DNA of 64,000 nt from Dactylonectria macrodidyma (GCA_020744425.1 JAGMUV010000003.1:4340001-4404000), one strand, 5' to 3'; positions 47,679 through 60,400 are shown, counted from the stretch's first letter. Numbers and translations are program-made. Notes: generated from the letters alone by a model not told the origin.

Positions 47679-48709
47679 TTAGGCGTAGTTCTCGGTCGCA
47701 GTTGTAATCTCGCCCGACTTAAGAGCAACGTCTTCCACGATGACTTGGTCGCCCTCAGCGCTCGTAACTCGAACCCAAGCAGTGTCATCCGGGAGAGTAC
47801 CATCGAGAGTAAACATGTTGTAGTTTTCTAGCGTCGTCGCCTGCCAAGTTGATCCCTGGTCGCTGCTCACCTCGAGGCTGGCTGTTCGGAGACGCGCATT
47901 TTGAACCGTTGCAGCGAACCAGTACTTGGACGCTCCGCCGTGCATGTGAATCTCCAGAGGTGTGGTCTCGGCGATTGGACAGGTAACCCACTGCCATTCG
48001 ATGCCGTCGACGCCGCCGCCGGAATACCCATTCGTCAACTTGGACCAGGTGCTTGGCGTCATGTCAAGGTGCGTTGCGTTGCCGCCTGTCAGGTTGGTCA
48101 CCTATTACAGTATTAGTCCGACTACAACATAATCAGCCCCTATCTTTCGGTACTTACCATGACGGTGATGGTCGTGCCCTTGTAGCTGACTTGAATGCAA
48201 CCACCACAGTTTGCACCATTGTTCCAAATATCCTCAGACACACAAGTAGACCCGTCGATAGTAGAGGGGAGTTCGTAGTCCACAAAGCTGCATGCTCCGT
48301 CCTGCCAGCAGTCTTCTTCGGTGCAGGAATCTCCATATCTTGTCCCCAATCCAGTGAAAACTTGGGAATCATCGGCCGAAGACGTGGCCTCTGTCGTGGA
48401 CTCAGTCTTGGTCTTAGTTTGCGAGGATGCCAACTTAGAGGACATACTGGAGACCAAGACTTTGGATGTTGAAACAGTCGTCGTCGGGAGGTGGGTGGAT
48501 TCCACTGCAGCTACCGTGGATGTCTGAGACACCAACAGCGCCGCTGAGTTAGAAACAGCGACCGAGGGAACAGTTGCAAGAATAGAAGTAAATTCTTCGA
48601 CAGTCTGTAAGGGTTGAGATGAGCTTTGCGGCCTGACGCGGCAAGGCTTTTTCGCGGTGGCCGCGGTGGCCAGAGCAATGACAAGTGAAAAAAATTGTTG
48701 GGCTTTCAT
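47679..48709 (-). CDS. Expansin-like secreted protein (DPBB domain)
   Basis: Two exons (48158-48709, 47679-48101) give 324 residues. A signal peptide (MKAQQFFSLVIALATAATA) is followed by a ~90-residue Ser/Thr-rich linker that is probably O-glycosylated. Then comes the double-psi beta-barrel: GTRYGDSCTEEDCW, several cysteines, CGGCIQVSYKG, and VTNLTGGNATHLDM with the conserved Asp. A second beta-sandwich of about 90 residues with surface aromatics (SKYWFAATVQ, GSTWQATTLENYN) completes the expansin layout. Such proteins loosen polysaccharide networks without hydrolysis and act outside the cell. No cellulose-binding CBM1 is present. A TATA-like element sits about 170 bp upstream (48877-48884). 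Confidence 0.88.
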
Positions 48710-50100
48710 CTTCGAGATGATAATGCAATAGTGACTTAATAGTGCCTTGATGAAACTAAGGGAACCGGCCCAAAAGTGGGAAAGGTAACGACTGATTGAT
48801 AATGAATGGATGCACTTGGCTGAATGAACAAGTTGAAGCGCAATAGGAGAAATCCATCTCTGGGCTTTCAGAACATCTATATAGGCTGGAGACTCCTAAA
48901 TCACACAGCGTTGAGCTCATTGCGTTCGTCTTCTGTCATACAAATCGATCCGTGTATCCGAGAAATAGATGAGTGAGCTGACGTAGTGTGCCGATTTTGC
49001 CTTTTGTTATTTGACAAGTTGTTTGACGTTCTTGGAGCACGAGTTGTCCTTTTGTTCTCTTTCCAGTGGAGAACCCTTGGTCCTCGGGTACGAAATGAGG
49101 TACGGACTCAGGGGCGCATGGGTGCATGCATGGGTGTAAACAACTGCCCAATTTGCTGGCCCGAGTGTCAAGAGTAAAAGGATGGAGAGAATCCGTTTCA
49201 GATTGAATATGAAGAGAGTTTTGGTACGAGATGGTCGCTATCTCTTGTTCTTCATTTAAACAAATTATCAAGGCCAAAGTCGGACTCCCAAGTTGAACGA
49301 CTTTTACTACGACTTTGGCTACGGGTTCGAGGACCATATGATGCGATTTCAGGTAGGCGCCATGAGGATCAAAATGCACTACAAATATAGAGGGGTCTCC
49401 TCCACTGCACCACGTCGACTGCTGAGGACGTGAGGAGTAGCTTTAATGAGTTTCATGGCTTCCCCGCTGGTGTTTATTCAAGGTCTCGCTGATGTGAGAA
49501 ACGGAGGTCGCCACCTACTGCATACACCCGCCTAAGTTATGACACAATGCAGTCCTAGAGTATCCAAACTTGAGCGACTTGGGCTTGTTGAGTCATCCAA
49601 AGAATGAGGCACAATGATGACCATGACGACAATGATGGCCCGAGTGTGGTACCCACTCTATTAGGCAAAGTGACCAATCGCGATATCGTGCACGAACTCC
49701 AGATGCGCAGCTCGTAAACTTCCCAAAAGGGAAACACACGACGCTGGGTGGGTTCATTGTATTCTGCCTCGTAGGACAACCGGCTTGTTAAGAACTGGTA
49801 TAAGTAACTCCCGACTAATCTTCAATCAATCTCAAATCCATTTCCTGAGCACTCGATACTTCTTTTCTCTTTAGATCTTTGCTCTTCATTTCTTACACTC
49901 CTTCTCGCCCCAGAACAAACTCGCAGGGCTACCCAACCAATTTCCCGCGACACTGTTCAATTTCCAACCACAGCGACGAATTTTTGACAGCAATTAACAA
50001 ATACAACAAAAATCGGATCAACCACGCAAGTTTATTTCACACAAATCAAACCGCAATCGCTAACCGCTGTAATAGATTGAACGGCGCCTCAGCTCCCATC
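48710..50100. other. Intergenic, divergent upstream region
   Basis: 1.4 kb between the divergent expansin-like and ABC transporter genes. The 5' leader of the transporter is A/C-rich with an open frame from 49879 in the same frame, which I treat as leader. A TATA-like element for the expansin gene lies at 48877-48884. No other feature was seen. Confidence 0.4.
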
Positions 50101-53100
50101 ATGACTCCCGACCTAGGCCCGACCGACGTGGAATCGGCACAACCACAACCAAAACAAGCCGAACGAACCCCCTCATACTCCGATTACCTCAGAATCTTTA
50201 GCTACGCGACAAAATGGGATTTTATCGTCTACGTCGTTGCCTCTCTGTCCTCGATCGGCGCCGGAATCACCATGCCTCTGATGAACGTCATTTTTGGCCA
50301 GCTTGTTGGACAATTCACCTCGTACTTTGGAGATGCATCGGACATGTCAAAATTCGACTTTAATAGTGTGCTCAGTCGTCAGGCACTCTACATCCTGGCC
50401 CTCTTTCTCGCCCGCTGGGCCTTGAATGCCACCAATAAGTTTTGCTTCCGGATGATTGGCATTCGTCTGTCATCCGCCATCCGCCATCACTATCTGCGAT
50501 CGCTGTTTGCGCAGTCGATATCTGTTATCGACTCCATGCCTATTGGAGCGCCTGCGACTGCCATTACTACAACGTCGAATACATTACAACTTGGAATCTC
50601 CGAACACCTTGGGACGTTCTTACAGTTCAATGCTACTATCTGGGCTGCTCTCATCATCGCATTCATCTGGAGCTGGGATCTCACCTTGGTGACTCTGTCC
50701 CTGTTGTTTTACATGATGGTCGTTCTTTGCGTCTTTTTACCACTCATCATCAAAGGCCAAACTGCAACTGCTCAAGCGGACTCACAAGCCAACTCCATTG
50801 CTAGCGAAGCTCTCAAGGGCGTTCGACTCGTCATGGCGTGCGGTGCGCAAGGCCGTACCATTTCCCACTACGAGAAATGGGTGCGCGAGGCTATGAGGCG
50901 AGGTCAGAAGATTGCCCCTGTTATGGGAACTCAATTCGGGTTTGTGGTGAGTATCGACTATGGTCCTCTGTCATGTCATTAACAAACTAATCCGGATGGC
51001 AGATGTTCGGTATTTACGGAGCGTACGGCTTGACGTTTTGGTACGGGACAAAGAGGTTCGTCGATGGCGCTGTCAGCAATGCCGGTGTTGTCATCGTTGT
51101 GTTGATGTCGATCATGATGATCCTCAACTCCCTCGAGCGTGTGTCGACGCCACTCATCGCCGTCAGCAAAGCCATGATTGCCGCCTGCGAGTTCTTCACA
51201 GTCATCGACGCGCCTCTACCCGATCGAGGTTCCTCGAAGCCAGACATCACCTCCCAGGATCTCGTTTTCCAGAACGTCACATTTGAATACCCGAGCCGTC
51301 CTGGTGTCGGGGTTCTAGATGGCCTCAGTTTCCGAATCCAATCAGGCTGCAACACAGCCCTCGTTGGTCCGTCTGGCTCAGGCAAGAGCACCATCGTTGG
51401 CTTGATAGAAGGGTGGTATTCTCTTAAGGGCCAACAGCTGTTGCCCCGGGTGGTCGAGGCTACGCCAGCAAAAAAGTCGGATGTCGGTCAGGAAAAGCAG
51501 CCTGAAGCTGTGCAGGAGGCTCCAGTTGAAGCCAAAGTATCTGGATCAATTTCTGTTGGAAGTCATAACCTGGAAGAACTGGATCTCAAATGGTGGAGGT
51601 CTCAGATTGGTCTCGTCCAGCAGGAGCCTTTCCTTTTCAACGATACCATTTTTGGCAATGTCGCAAATGGTCTCATCGGCACCGAATGGGAGGATGTTCC
51701 TGAAGCGCAGAAGAGAGAGCTGGTCAAAGAAGCCTGCGCGGAGGCCTATGCTGAGGAGTTCATCAATCGCCTACCTGATGTGAGTTCCGCCAACCTCGTC
51801 CTTTTCTTCCACCTATTCCGTTCGCCGAAGTGAGTTTCGAGCTGACATATACAGGGCTACGACACGCGGGTTGGTGATGGAGGTGCGAAAATATCAGGCG
51901 GCCAGAAGCAACGTCTTGCCATTGCCAGAAGTATCATCAAGAAGCCTCAAATCATCATCCTCGACGAAGCAACCAGCGCAATCGATGCCAGGAGCGAAAG
52001 GCTAGTCCAGGCAGCCCTTGACAGAGTAACTCAGCATCGCACTACAATCACCATTGCGCATCGCCTCTCTACCATCCAAAAGGCTGACCACATCATTGTC
52101 TTGAAGAACGGTCGCGCAGTCGAGGAAGGCACCCATCAAAGCCTGATGGCCGACTCATCCGGCGTCTATAACGCCTTGGTCCAAGCCCAGTCGCTTCATT
52201 TGCCCACTGCCAGTGGAGATGGGCATCCTCAACCGACATTAAGCTCCGACACAGATCCGAAGCTGACCTTGAGCGATGATGATGTCCCAACCACACAGGG
52301 AGCTGAGACTGATTCTCGTCAAACGCACGAAGAACAACAACCTCCGAGCTTGTTTCGAATCATCGGCAAGCTTCTGTACAGGCTCCAAGCACAACGTCCT
52401 CTATTTATCGGCATTGTCCTCTCCTGCATGGCCATTGGAGCGGGTACACCTTTACAGGCATGGGTGTTTGCCAAAGCCATCCAAATCTTCCTTCTGACAG
52501 GCGATGATGTCAAGAAAGAAGGTAGCTTTTGGGGCCTGATGTGGTTGGCTCTCGCGGGAGGAATCGGCCTCGGCTGGTTTTCCATGGCCTGGAACTGCTT
52601 GCACGCCCAGTACTCTGTTAGTCGATTCTTTAAGACGCAGTACTTCACAAACATGCTGCATCAGAGGCCAAGCTATTTCGATGAAGACAAGAACTCCCAT
52701 GGGACATTGACTTCTCTGGTTTCGGGAGATGCGAAGCTGTTGGAAGAGCTCTTCGGCTTGAACACTGGCTCTCTCCTCAACGGCGTGTTCAACGCCACTG
52801 GTTGCATCATTATCTCGCTCATTTTCTCTTGGAAGCTCGGGCTGGTCGCCATGTTCGCAACCATGCCCGTCATGTTGACTGCGGGCTTCTGGAAGTACAG
52901 GTACGAGATCTACTTTGAGAAGATGAACTCGGCAGTCTTCATGGAAAGCTCCCAGTTTGCGACCGAAGCCGTCGGTGCCATGCGCACAGTCTCGTCTCTG
53001 AACATGGAGGACACCATCAACGGCCGGTACCAGACGCTCCTGAGCAACCACGTCCACGCAGCTCGCCTCAAGGCCCAATGGACCGCCGGCCTTTTCGGCT

Positions 53101-54173
53101 TCGCGGACAGCGTCGGTCTCGCTTGTCAAGCCCTGGTGTTATGGTACGGCGGCAAGCTCATGGTCAGCGGCGAGCTCAGCCTGGAGCAGTTTTTTGTCTG
53201 TTTCATGGCAATGATCCAAGGTGCAGAGTCGGCAGCTCAGGTACTCAGCGTTTCGCCCAACTTTGCGCAAGCGGCAGCAGCTGCGGATCGAATCTTCAAG
53301 ATAGAAGAGTCGTCGGATTTTGGAGCTGCTGAGATGGGCGGGGGCGGCAACATTCCTGCGTCAGATGGCGGCGTTCATATTGAGCTGCGAGACATCCATT
53401 TCAAGTATCCCACGCGGGATGTCTCCGTCTTTGATGGTCTAAGCCTCGCCATTAAAAAGGGCCAATATGCAGCATTCGTTGGCCCCTCTGGATCTGGCAA
53501 AACAACCATCATTTCTCTTCTGGAGCGGTTCTACGACGTTGACCCGGACCGAGGCGACATTCTCTGCAATGATGTCAGCATCAACGATCTCAATGTCTAC
53601 GACTACCGGCGGAACCTGTCGCTCGTGGCTCAAGAACCGACTCTGTTTCAAGGGAGTATAAGAGACAACATTCTCTTCGGTATTTCTGATCCCGGATCTA
53701 TTTCAGACGAGCGGATCCACGAAGTGTGCCGCGATGCCTTCATCCACGACTTCATTGTTTCCTTGCCCGACGGGTACAACACCGACGTCGGCCAGCAAGG
53801 CGTCACCATGTCGGGCGGACAGAGGCAGCGGATTGCCATTGCACGAGCCTTGATTCGCGACCCTAAGATCCTCCTGCTCGACGAAGCCACGTCGGCGCTC
53901 GACTCCGAATCTGAGAAGACTGTCCAGGCCGCATTCGAGAAAGCGCGCGAGGGACGGACGATGATTGCGGTGGCCCATCGGCTATCGACTATTCAGAAAG
54001 CCGATGTCATCTTTGTCTTGGACCAGGGCCGGGTTGTGGAACAGGGTAATCACGAGGACCTTGTCAAGTTGAAGGGTGTTTATTGGGAAATGGTAAGCCT
54101 TTCCATTTCTTTCGTGTGTTTCTTTTGCTAACAAATGGGTACACAGTGCCAGAGTCAGGCCTTGGACCAGTAG
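50101..54173 (+). CDS. Full-size ABCB-type (multidrug) ABC transporter
   Basis: Four exons (50101-50946, 51003-51779, 51855-54092, 54147-54173) give 1295 residues in the order TMD1-NBD1-TMD2-NBD2. NBD1 has GPSGSGKST, IGLVQQEP, ISGGQKQR, IILDEATSAID and the switch AHRLST. NBD2 has GPSGSGKTT, LVAQEPTL, MSGGQRQR, LLLDEATSALD and AHRLST, so both sites look competent. Between Walker A and the Q-loop of NBD1 there is an extra charged insert of about 35 residues (around KKSDVGQEKQPEAVQEAPVE). This is an exporter of hydrophobic compounds at the plasma membrane, similar to fungal leptomycin-resistance-type pumps. The start at 50101 opens a normal cytoplasmic N-terminus. The 3' end faces a Zn2Cys6 gene 263 bp away, a possible regulator by position. 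Confidence 0.95.
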
Positions 54174-54436
54174 AGGACTGCGTAACATTGAGTCAGCGTT
54201 GCGATCTAGGAAGAGGTCGGATATCATTGACATATTGTCAATCCGTTAATCGTATTATTCATGTAAATAGACACCACACACTCCTATTTTACTTTCTCGA
54301 ATTTGTTGGATTCAGCGCTCCCTGGCGTACCATCACCAACAGCCCAGCGCTTCAAGAAACCCCCGCCGAAGCCTTTGAACCCATTATATTAGAAAATTTC
54401 CCCCAAATTTCCCACCATTTTCAGGCAGCGACTTAT

Positions 54437-56606
54437 TCAAGTAACTACGTAATGATCGGTTGCCCATCCATCGGGCGATCGAGAATGCACCACAACTCTA
54501 AAAGGACTCAACGCCGTACTAGGCGAAAAAGACCAGTCCAAATCCCCTTGGGTGGGAAAAGATGCATCCGTCATGGACTCGTCTGAACTCATAGACCCTT
54601 TGTCACTCGAATCATCCTCTTCCTCGATCCTGGCCGCAATGATGTCCCATCGTCCCGACGTTGACGTTCGGCGACGAATTTCGTCGTCTAGGAATGACAA
54701 TAGTCGCCGAGTCTGCTGCACGTTCCAGAGACCTTCACGACCTCCTTCTTCCTCGTACCCTTTGAGCCATGAAGTGATCCAGTGTCGAGCCTGCGGGTTG
54801 TTGCTCCAGCGGTATGCGCCAACCAGCGCTGGCATCATGCCGTGGCCAAAGGCATTGGCTCGCGCACACCCAAGCGGGGAGAGTCCAGCTGCGATCCGAC
54901 AGGTGTATAATACTGTTGATTCTGTTTCTGGAGGATTTATCTTGCCGCCGTTTGGTAGATAGCGAGTGCGGACGCGCATACGAGCGCAGAGGAAGTGAGC
55001 ATAATTTACCGCGCACGTATAGGGATTCGCAGAGTTTGGGAAAGTCAATGGCGTAACCTCGAGCGAAGGCATGGATGATCCTGGGTTGACGGGGAACTTG
55101 ACGGCATCCGCGACGCCAGTGTCGACTGGAAGCTCCGAGCCGGGCAAGTTTGATTGCCATTCCGTCAGTTTCGCGTCGATGAGTTCGAGTTTTCGAGTCC
55201 ATTTCTCATGCAACTCGGGTTGATAGCGGAATTTTATCTCGAGTTTGCTCACATTCCGGATCAGCGCGAGTAATCGATCGCGAGAAGACTCTGACTGTTC
55301 CATCATTGTGTTGAGTTGACTTGCTACGCCGGGGTTCATGTCTTGCACCCGAGTCAGCGCCATGTCTCCGTTCTGAAGCTCAACAAGCAGCGCCATCCGC
55401 GCAAAAGCGTGAGCAAGCTGGCGGCCCCGCGAGTCAACGAGAATTCTCTGGTGCCAAGAACTGAAGATCCTCCCTGCGATTCGAAGATGATGTCTCCAGG
55501 AACTGAGATTTCCGCGGCATAGGTCAAAGTTAGCCAAGAGTAGACGGGTCAGGAACCAGCCTAGGAGATCGCCTGGATTGACGTTTTGGAACGCTCCTGG
55601 AGATTCTTGAGGGAATGTCCTTTTGACAGATTGTACCGCGTTTCTGTAGTGTTGAATCGCATGATATCTGGAATTGTGAGTCGAAACGAACCCTTGTTTG
55701 GAGAAGGTGAGGGCAGAGACTGCGAGCGCGGCACTCCAACAGTGCGGCGCCATGACAGCCTGGTCCACGATCATATCTTGGATGGGGAGGATAGTTGTGA
55801 GACCATCTATTCCACCACTCCGAAGCCGCTGTATGTACTCCGCGTCCAGCGGCGTGCAGAGAAACTGGGGCTGCTTTTCGCCTCTGACAGTCAGCAGCTG
55901 GAGCGCTGACGGGCTCGGTGCTATGCTCGGGGAGTAAATGTCCAAAGCAGTCAGATCTATCAAAGCGTTTGATGTGGCTGGGTTCACGTCTATTAGAGAG
56001 GAGGGTGAGGCATCGTCGATGGGCTGTGCTTGGTCGTCTTGAGGCCAAAGAGACAGCGCCCATTCTTGCAACATCCAATCATTCGCCTCGGCTACCGGTA
56101 CCATGACACCTGCAACTAAATCTGTGGTGTCAGGTTGAGGCTGAGGCTGAGGCTGAGGCTCTTCAAGGCCGCGAAGAGACCTTTCGATGGCGATTTCGTT
56201 AGCAGTCGTGTTTATAGTAGCGTCGACGACGACTCTCTTTGCGACTCGTCCACGAGGCCTCTTGGGGATCTTTCCCTTGGCTTTCTCAGTTGTCAACAGA
56301 GTCTCGTCGCAGAAAGCAATCCGGTTGACAATGTATCCTTCACACATCCGGTTCATCTTCAAGCACTGCGACGGCCGAACCGCGCGTCAGCAACTCAACT
56401 TAGGTATATCATATCACATACAGACAGAACGAGGTACGAACATTATTACATTCCGGATGCGTCTTGTCGCACCGGAGATGACGCTTCCGACACGTGATGC
56501 ATCCATTCCGGTCTCGGGACGTGACATTTCGCTTCCGAGGCGGCCCGGTCGGCCCTGTCTTGGACCCATTTGGAGACGGCCCGGATGGGGGCGATGTATC
56601 GGGCAT
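54437..56606 (-). CDS. Zn2Cys6 fungal transcription factor
   Basis: Two exons (56442-56606, 54437-56365) give 697 residues. The intron splits the zinc cluster; after splicing it reads GCITCRKRHLRCDKTHPECNN then CLKMNRMCEGY, giving C-x2-C-x6-C-x6-C-x2-C-x6-C. The donor is GTTCGT, an unusual variant, but it is the only one keeping the cluster intact. A basic stretch (KIPKRPRGRVAKR) may be a nuclear signal. A short Pro-Gln run (EPQPQPQPQP) is a microsatellite. The middle matches the fungal factor homology domain, and the C-terminus is Ser/Asp-rich. It is convergent with the ABC exporter, so drug-response control is possible but not shown. Confidence 0.92.
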
Positions 56607-57954
56607 TGAGATGAGTTGTGGAGGACACGGTGCTTCTGCCTGGAGAGTGTATTGAGCACAGGAGAAGCGGCACGAGTCTCTGGGGTCTCGGGGCTAGGTT
56701 GAAGAATGCTGAAGAGGGGGGGGATTTGGCGAACAGGCTCTCTGGGTCGGCAAATGCTAGACACGGTCGTCTTATCTGCGCTTCATGGGGTGACCCTGGG
56801 TCTTATCTCGCGGAAGGTCATCCGAAGGACCCATGTTGCAGGTGAAATGCCCAGGGTTAGATCCCTCCATGGTAGCCACTTGAGACGTTTCGGGCCTAGG
56901 GATGCGACTCCAATTTACTTCGTATTTTCCCCCAATCGCTGTGAATGGCTGCTTCATAAGGTGTACTCCTATGGTATGACTGAATCGACTTCTGTCCCAC
57001 AACCTAATTGACAAAATTGAAAATTGGAAACAAAGAAAAGAATACTTGGAAATAGGATGTTGTTAAAAATAAAATGAAAATAACTACTCCAGCTTGTCGA
57101 GAGTCTTAGGACACTATGACTGCCTGTGGCTGCTGTGGCTGCAGCTGAAGCGTGCTGAGGGAAGCGCTAAAACTAGCTGTGGCTAGTTATGGGTCATAGC
57201 GATCAAAATCGTTCCGCCGGAGAATTACAAATTGCGCCTCCGCTAGCTCTGTGCGCCCTTTGTATAAATGGCCTTGAGATATTACGAAAACAGCTGCCCG
57301 CAACTGGCTGCCAGCTGGCCAATCACCCCTACCCGCTTGTGTTTGACAGCTGCGTAGCGGCTTGGAAGCACAAGCAGCGCCTGGCTGCCAGCTGCAATCT
57401 ACAAGCTACGGACTGATTAAATCCCCCTTAACCTTCACCAACCTTTTCTCCTGAGCCGCGCCAGTGGCTGTGAAGTAGTACAGGAAACACTAGAGAATCT
57501 TTGTTAGCAATAATGTACACTATGAACAGTTTCCGTACAGTGCGTTAAGGCTTGTCATCCGGCTGTAATTCTATCACGTCTTTTCAAAGCCAGGTAGAAA
57601 AGTCAACCAGACTACACAGTTTGTTGTTAGGCGATTCTCAGCTGATAGTAAAGTATTAAGCGGTTAGTGAAGAGATGCGTCGCCAAATGAGAGGGCAGTC
57701 ATTCACGCACGCCATCTGCTCAGGTGTTGATGGGTTAATGCTGTTTGTCGTCGCACAGCCTCTACCACGACGGGCCCGACTTGGAGCACACTCCTGCCTG
57801 CGCTCTGTTGCTTTTGATGTTTTCTTTTCCTTTTTATGTTTTCGCTTCTTCATGGTTTCTCGCGTTGGTGTTTCTTTCATCTTTGTTTTCATACCCTCTG
57901 TTGATTCCTGTCTTTGCCACACACACCCGTTGTACTCTTTCAGATTGCAATACA
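56607..57954. other. Intergenic with GC-skewed non-coding stretch
   Basis: 1.35 kb without a supported gene. At about 57120-57420 words such as GTGGCTGCTGTGGCTGCAGC, AGCTGTGGCTAG and repeated GCTGCCAGCTG give a composition unlike the surroundings, possibly an old short transposon. Terminal repeats could not be identified. Confidence 0.35.
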
Positions 57955-59574
57955 ATGGCATCCAGTCAATCTCCGAATCCTTCCCATCGGCCAAACCCTC
58001 CGAACCCTCCGCATACATCGTACCCTCTCGTCGCACCGGATTTGCCCGAGTGGGACAAAGATCCTTGGATTGCCGGCCTAGCCATCTCCAAAATGCTCGT
58101 GAATCTATTCTATCTGTCGGTTAGCCTGCAAGACGACACGAAAGCATTTTGTGAGTCCAAATGCTAGAGGCATCTCGACAATATCCCCGACTTACCCTAC
58201 GGCCCCGAATGCTTTGTCCTCCTTGCTCGGAGGTATATCGCCATCTACGAACACGCACTGGCATCGATTCAGTCGATTATCGCAGATAATCCACTCCTCA
58301 AGTCCGCCCTGAGTTTTCGCAAAAAAGAAGTTGTTGAACTCCAGTCGATCCATGATACCATTACCCTTGGCATTCATAAAACGAGAGAGCTCCTCGTGGA
58401 GGACTTTGGTGAGGAGGACGATGCTTTCAAGTTCGACTTCCACAGCACCGTCGCAAACGTATCGCTTCGCGAAGTCCGTCTTTGGTGTCAACTGAATACT
58501 ACCACGTTTCACAAGAGTCTCAACGACCGGAATGGTGACCTAAGCGTTTTAAGGGCCTTCATAGGTAAGCTATCGCCTTTTGATGACCTGCGCCTGCTAA
58601 CTTCGTACTCTCAGCCGAACAGATCTCTGAAAGGATATCCGCAACACAGAGCCGTGACGACATTACAGCCGCTTACTTCGAGGAACTCTATATAGATGAT
58701 AAGAAGTCCAAGCCTAACATTTCGACGCCGCTCGTTTACTTCATCTGTACGGGGCTGCAGGAGAATGGGCATCGAATACACGACCTTCTCCACGTCGGTG
58801 CCTCCCGGGAACGAATGGCGTAGTGGCCACAGCTCGATAAACAACGACAAGACGCCAGAAATCACCTTATTGGAGTCCCCTCGCAGATTGCTTAGAAAGC
58901 TCGCTTGGAAGAACTCATGGAGTTAGAAAAGGGTGATGCCGCCAAAGAGACCAAGGAGAAGTGGAGAAAGAGTATTATGCTTGGAGACTTAGGCGCTCTC
59001 CCTCCCGACCTGGTACAGCAGGCCAACGGGCTGCTTGCAAATCCACTTCGCGCTTGCGCCAGCCACTTAGGCCAGGCCTTCTGCCACAAAGGTTGGGATG
59101 AGGTTAAGGAAATCAACTGTTGCTATATCTGTAAGATCAGTGTTAGGTACACTGAGATGCAAAAGGATACCCTCGACATCACCAAGAATACTAGGCTGTC
59201 AAGACGAGTGGCAGTTCCCCACTCATGTGCCGAGGTGCCAGCCAGTGCGCACTGCGACCCGGCTTCTCTGGAAAAGCTGGAAAACATGGCAAGTCTTCAG
59301 AAGAACGACTGATGAAGAGAAGCGGCGGCTCCTCTCCAGTCAAGATCTAAACTTGGTTAGACACGGTAGTTATAATGCTAGTAAAGCTCTACAAAAACAA
59401 ATGGAAATTCGCAACTGTGTACTTTTGCCTTTGTGCCAGCAACCCGCCCCTGATGGAGCGGACAATAATGACATAGAGGAACTTCGCTACCAGTTCAAAG
59501 TCTTCGCACTTCGTCCCGATGGGCACATCGCAACAAAGTATCCCCAAGTCATACAGGGCTCATGCCAGAAATGA
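57955..59574 (+). pseudogene. Decayed orphan gene with three in-frame TAG codons and a frameshift
   Basis: A long frame starts at ATG 57955. It passes through exon 1 (57955-58564), a normal 50-bp intron (58565-58614) and exon 2 to TGA 59310-59312. It is broken only by TAG at 58165, 58821 and 58893. Right after the TGA the next frame continues with similar composition (EEKRRLLSSQDLN ...) to 59574, so a one-base shift near 59310 is likely. The frame has normal codon use and coherent helical sequence (LLARRYIAIYEHALASIQSI, FKFDFHSTVANVSLREVRLW), so it was a real gene. I recognise no domain. All three stops are TAG, none TAA or TGA, which fits CAG-to-TAG or TGG-to-TAG changes. Confidence 0.6.
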
Positions 59575-60207
59575 AGGCTTCCACTCAGAAGAAGGCTTTG
59601 GAGGTTGGAGCCGGTGCCAGGTGCCACTACTTCAACCCAAGCGAACCGGCGCGACGTAAACCACCGCGTCACCTACGGCTCCTCCGTTGAGCCAGAGCAG
59701 AATCCTTCCGTTGCTCTACCACATCTAGGGCCTGCCAAGAGAATCACATTACTGATCTGACACTTCACCAGGATTACTAGACTAAATGATACTAACATCA
59801 TCCCCCCACATACTCCATTGTTATGCGGGGCTCTTTTCTTTGTCCGCCGTCTCGGGACGGAGCAAGGCGGTGGGCTGGTGTCACCCAGTCGTTTGAAGGC
59901 GAGGATCTTGAGCCATGACACGTATTAGAGCTCCCTAAAGGAAGTCACATGACATTTCATGAATGGGAACACGTAGTACTGTTACTGTGCCGTTGACCCT
60001 TCTGTAGTTGTTTCCAGCGATAGTGGCGTCTGAGATTTATTGCAGAGTCTTAGTGATCAGTGATCAGGGATTACTTCTATTCTCTAAGTTCCTTTACTTC
60101 AACCCCTTTCACATCCTCTTTCTATATCAGCTAGTCTACCTAGCTGCCCCAACGATCGCTTGGCAACTTGCTAGTAACCCAACAACACCCCGTTCGACCT
60201 CTTCCAC
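59575..60207. other. Intergenic
   Basis: Between the decayed gene and the repeat arrays. No supported gene. Confidence 0.35.
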
Positions 60208-60262
60208 CCTGTTCAACTTGTTTACCTTGTTCATCTTGCTCACCCTGCTCGCCTTGTTCACT
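60208..60262 (+). repeat. Degenerate 9-bp tandem repeat
   Basis: CTTGTTCAC-type units repeat about six times (CTTGTTTAC, CTTGTTCAT, CTTGCTCAC, CCTGCTCGC, CTTGTTCAC). The period of nine keeps one frame open, giving a Leu/Phe/Thr-rich reading that I do not regard as a gene. Confidence 0.6.
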
Positions 60263-60400
60263 CCGCCGGGCGAGTAGTCACCTTTCTTGGTCCCACTCAC
60301 CCAGCACGTGACTACTCTAATCACCTTCACGTTCATCAACCTGTTTTCTTAACTTATTTTCTTTCGCCTCACCTTCTTCATCTCCTCCTCCAACTTTCTC

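Noticed and set aside
57656..58036. Lys/Arg-rich minus-strand open frame
   Set aside because: Low complexity, antisense to the leader and start of the interrupted gene, no domain.
58148..58167. GTGAGT...CTAG over the first TAG of the interrupted gene, read as an intron
   Set aside because: It would be only 17 bp, far too short to be spliced, and the joined frame would still give TAG.
60008..60277. 89-codon open frame ending in a Leu/Phe-rich stretch
   Set aside because: Its C-terminal half is the 9-bp repeat; there is no other support.
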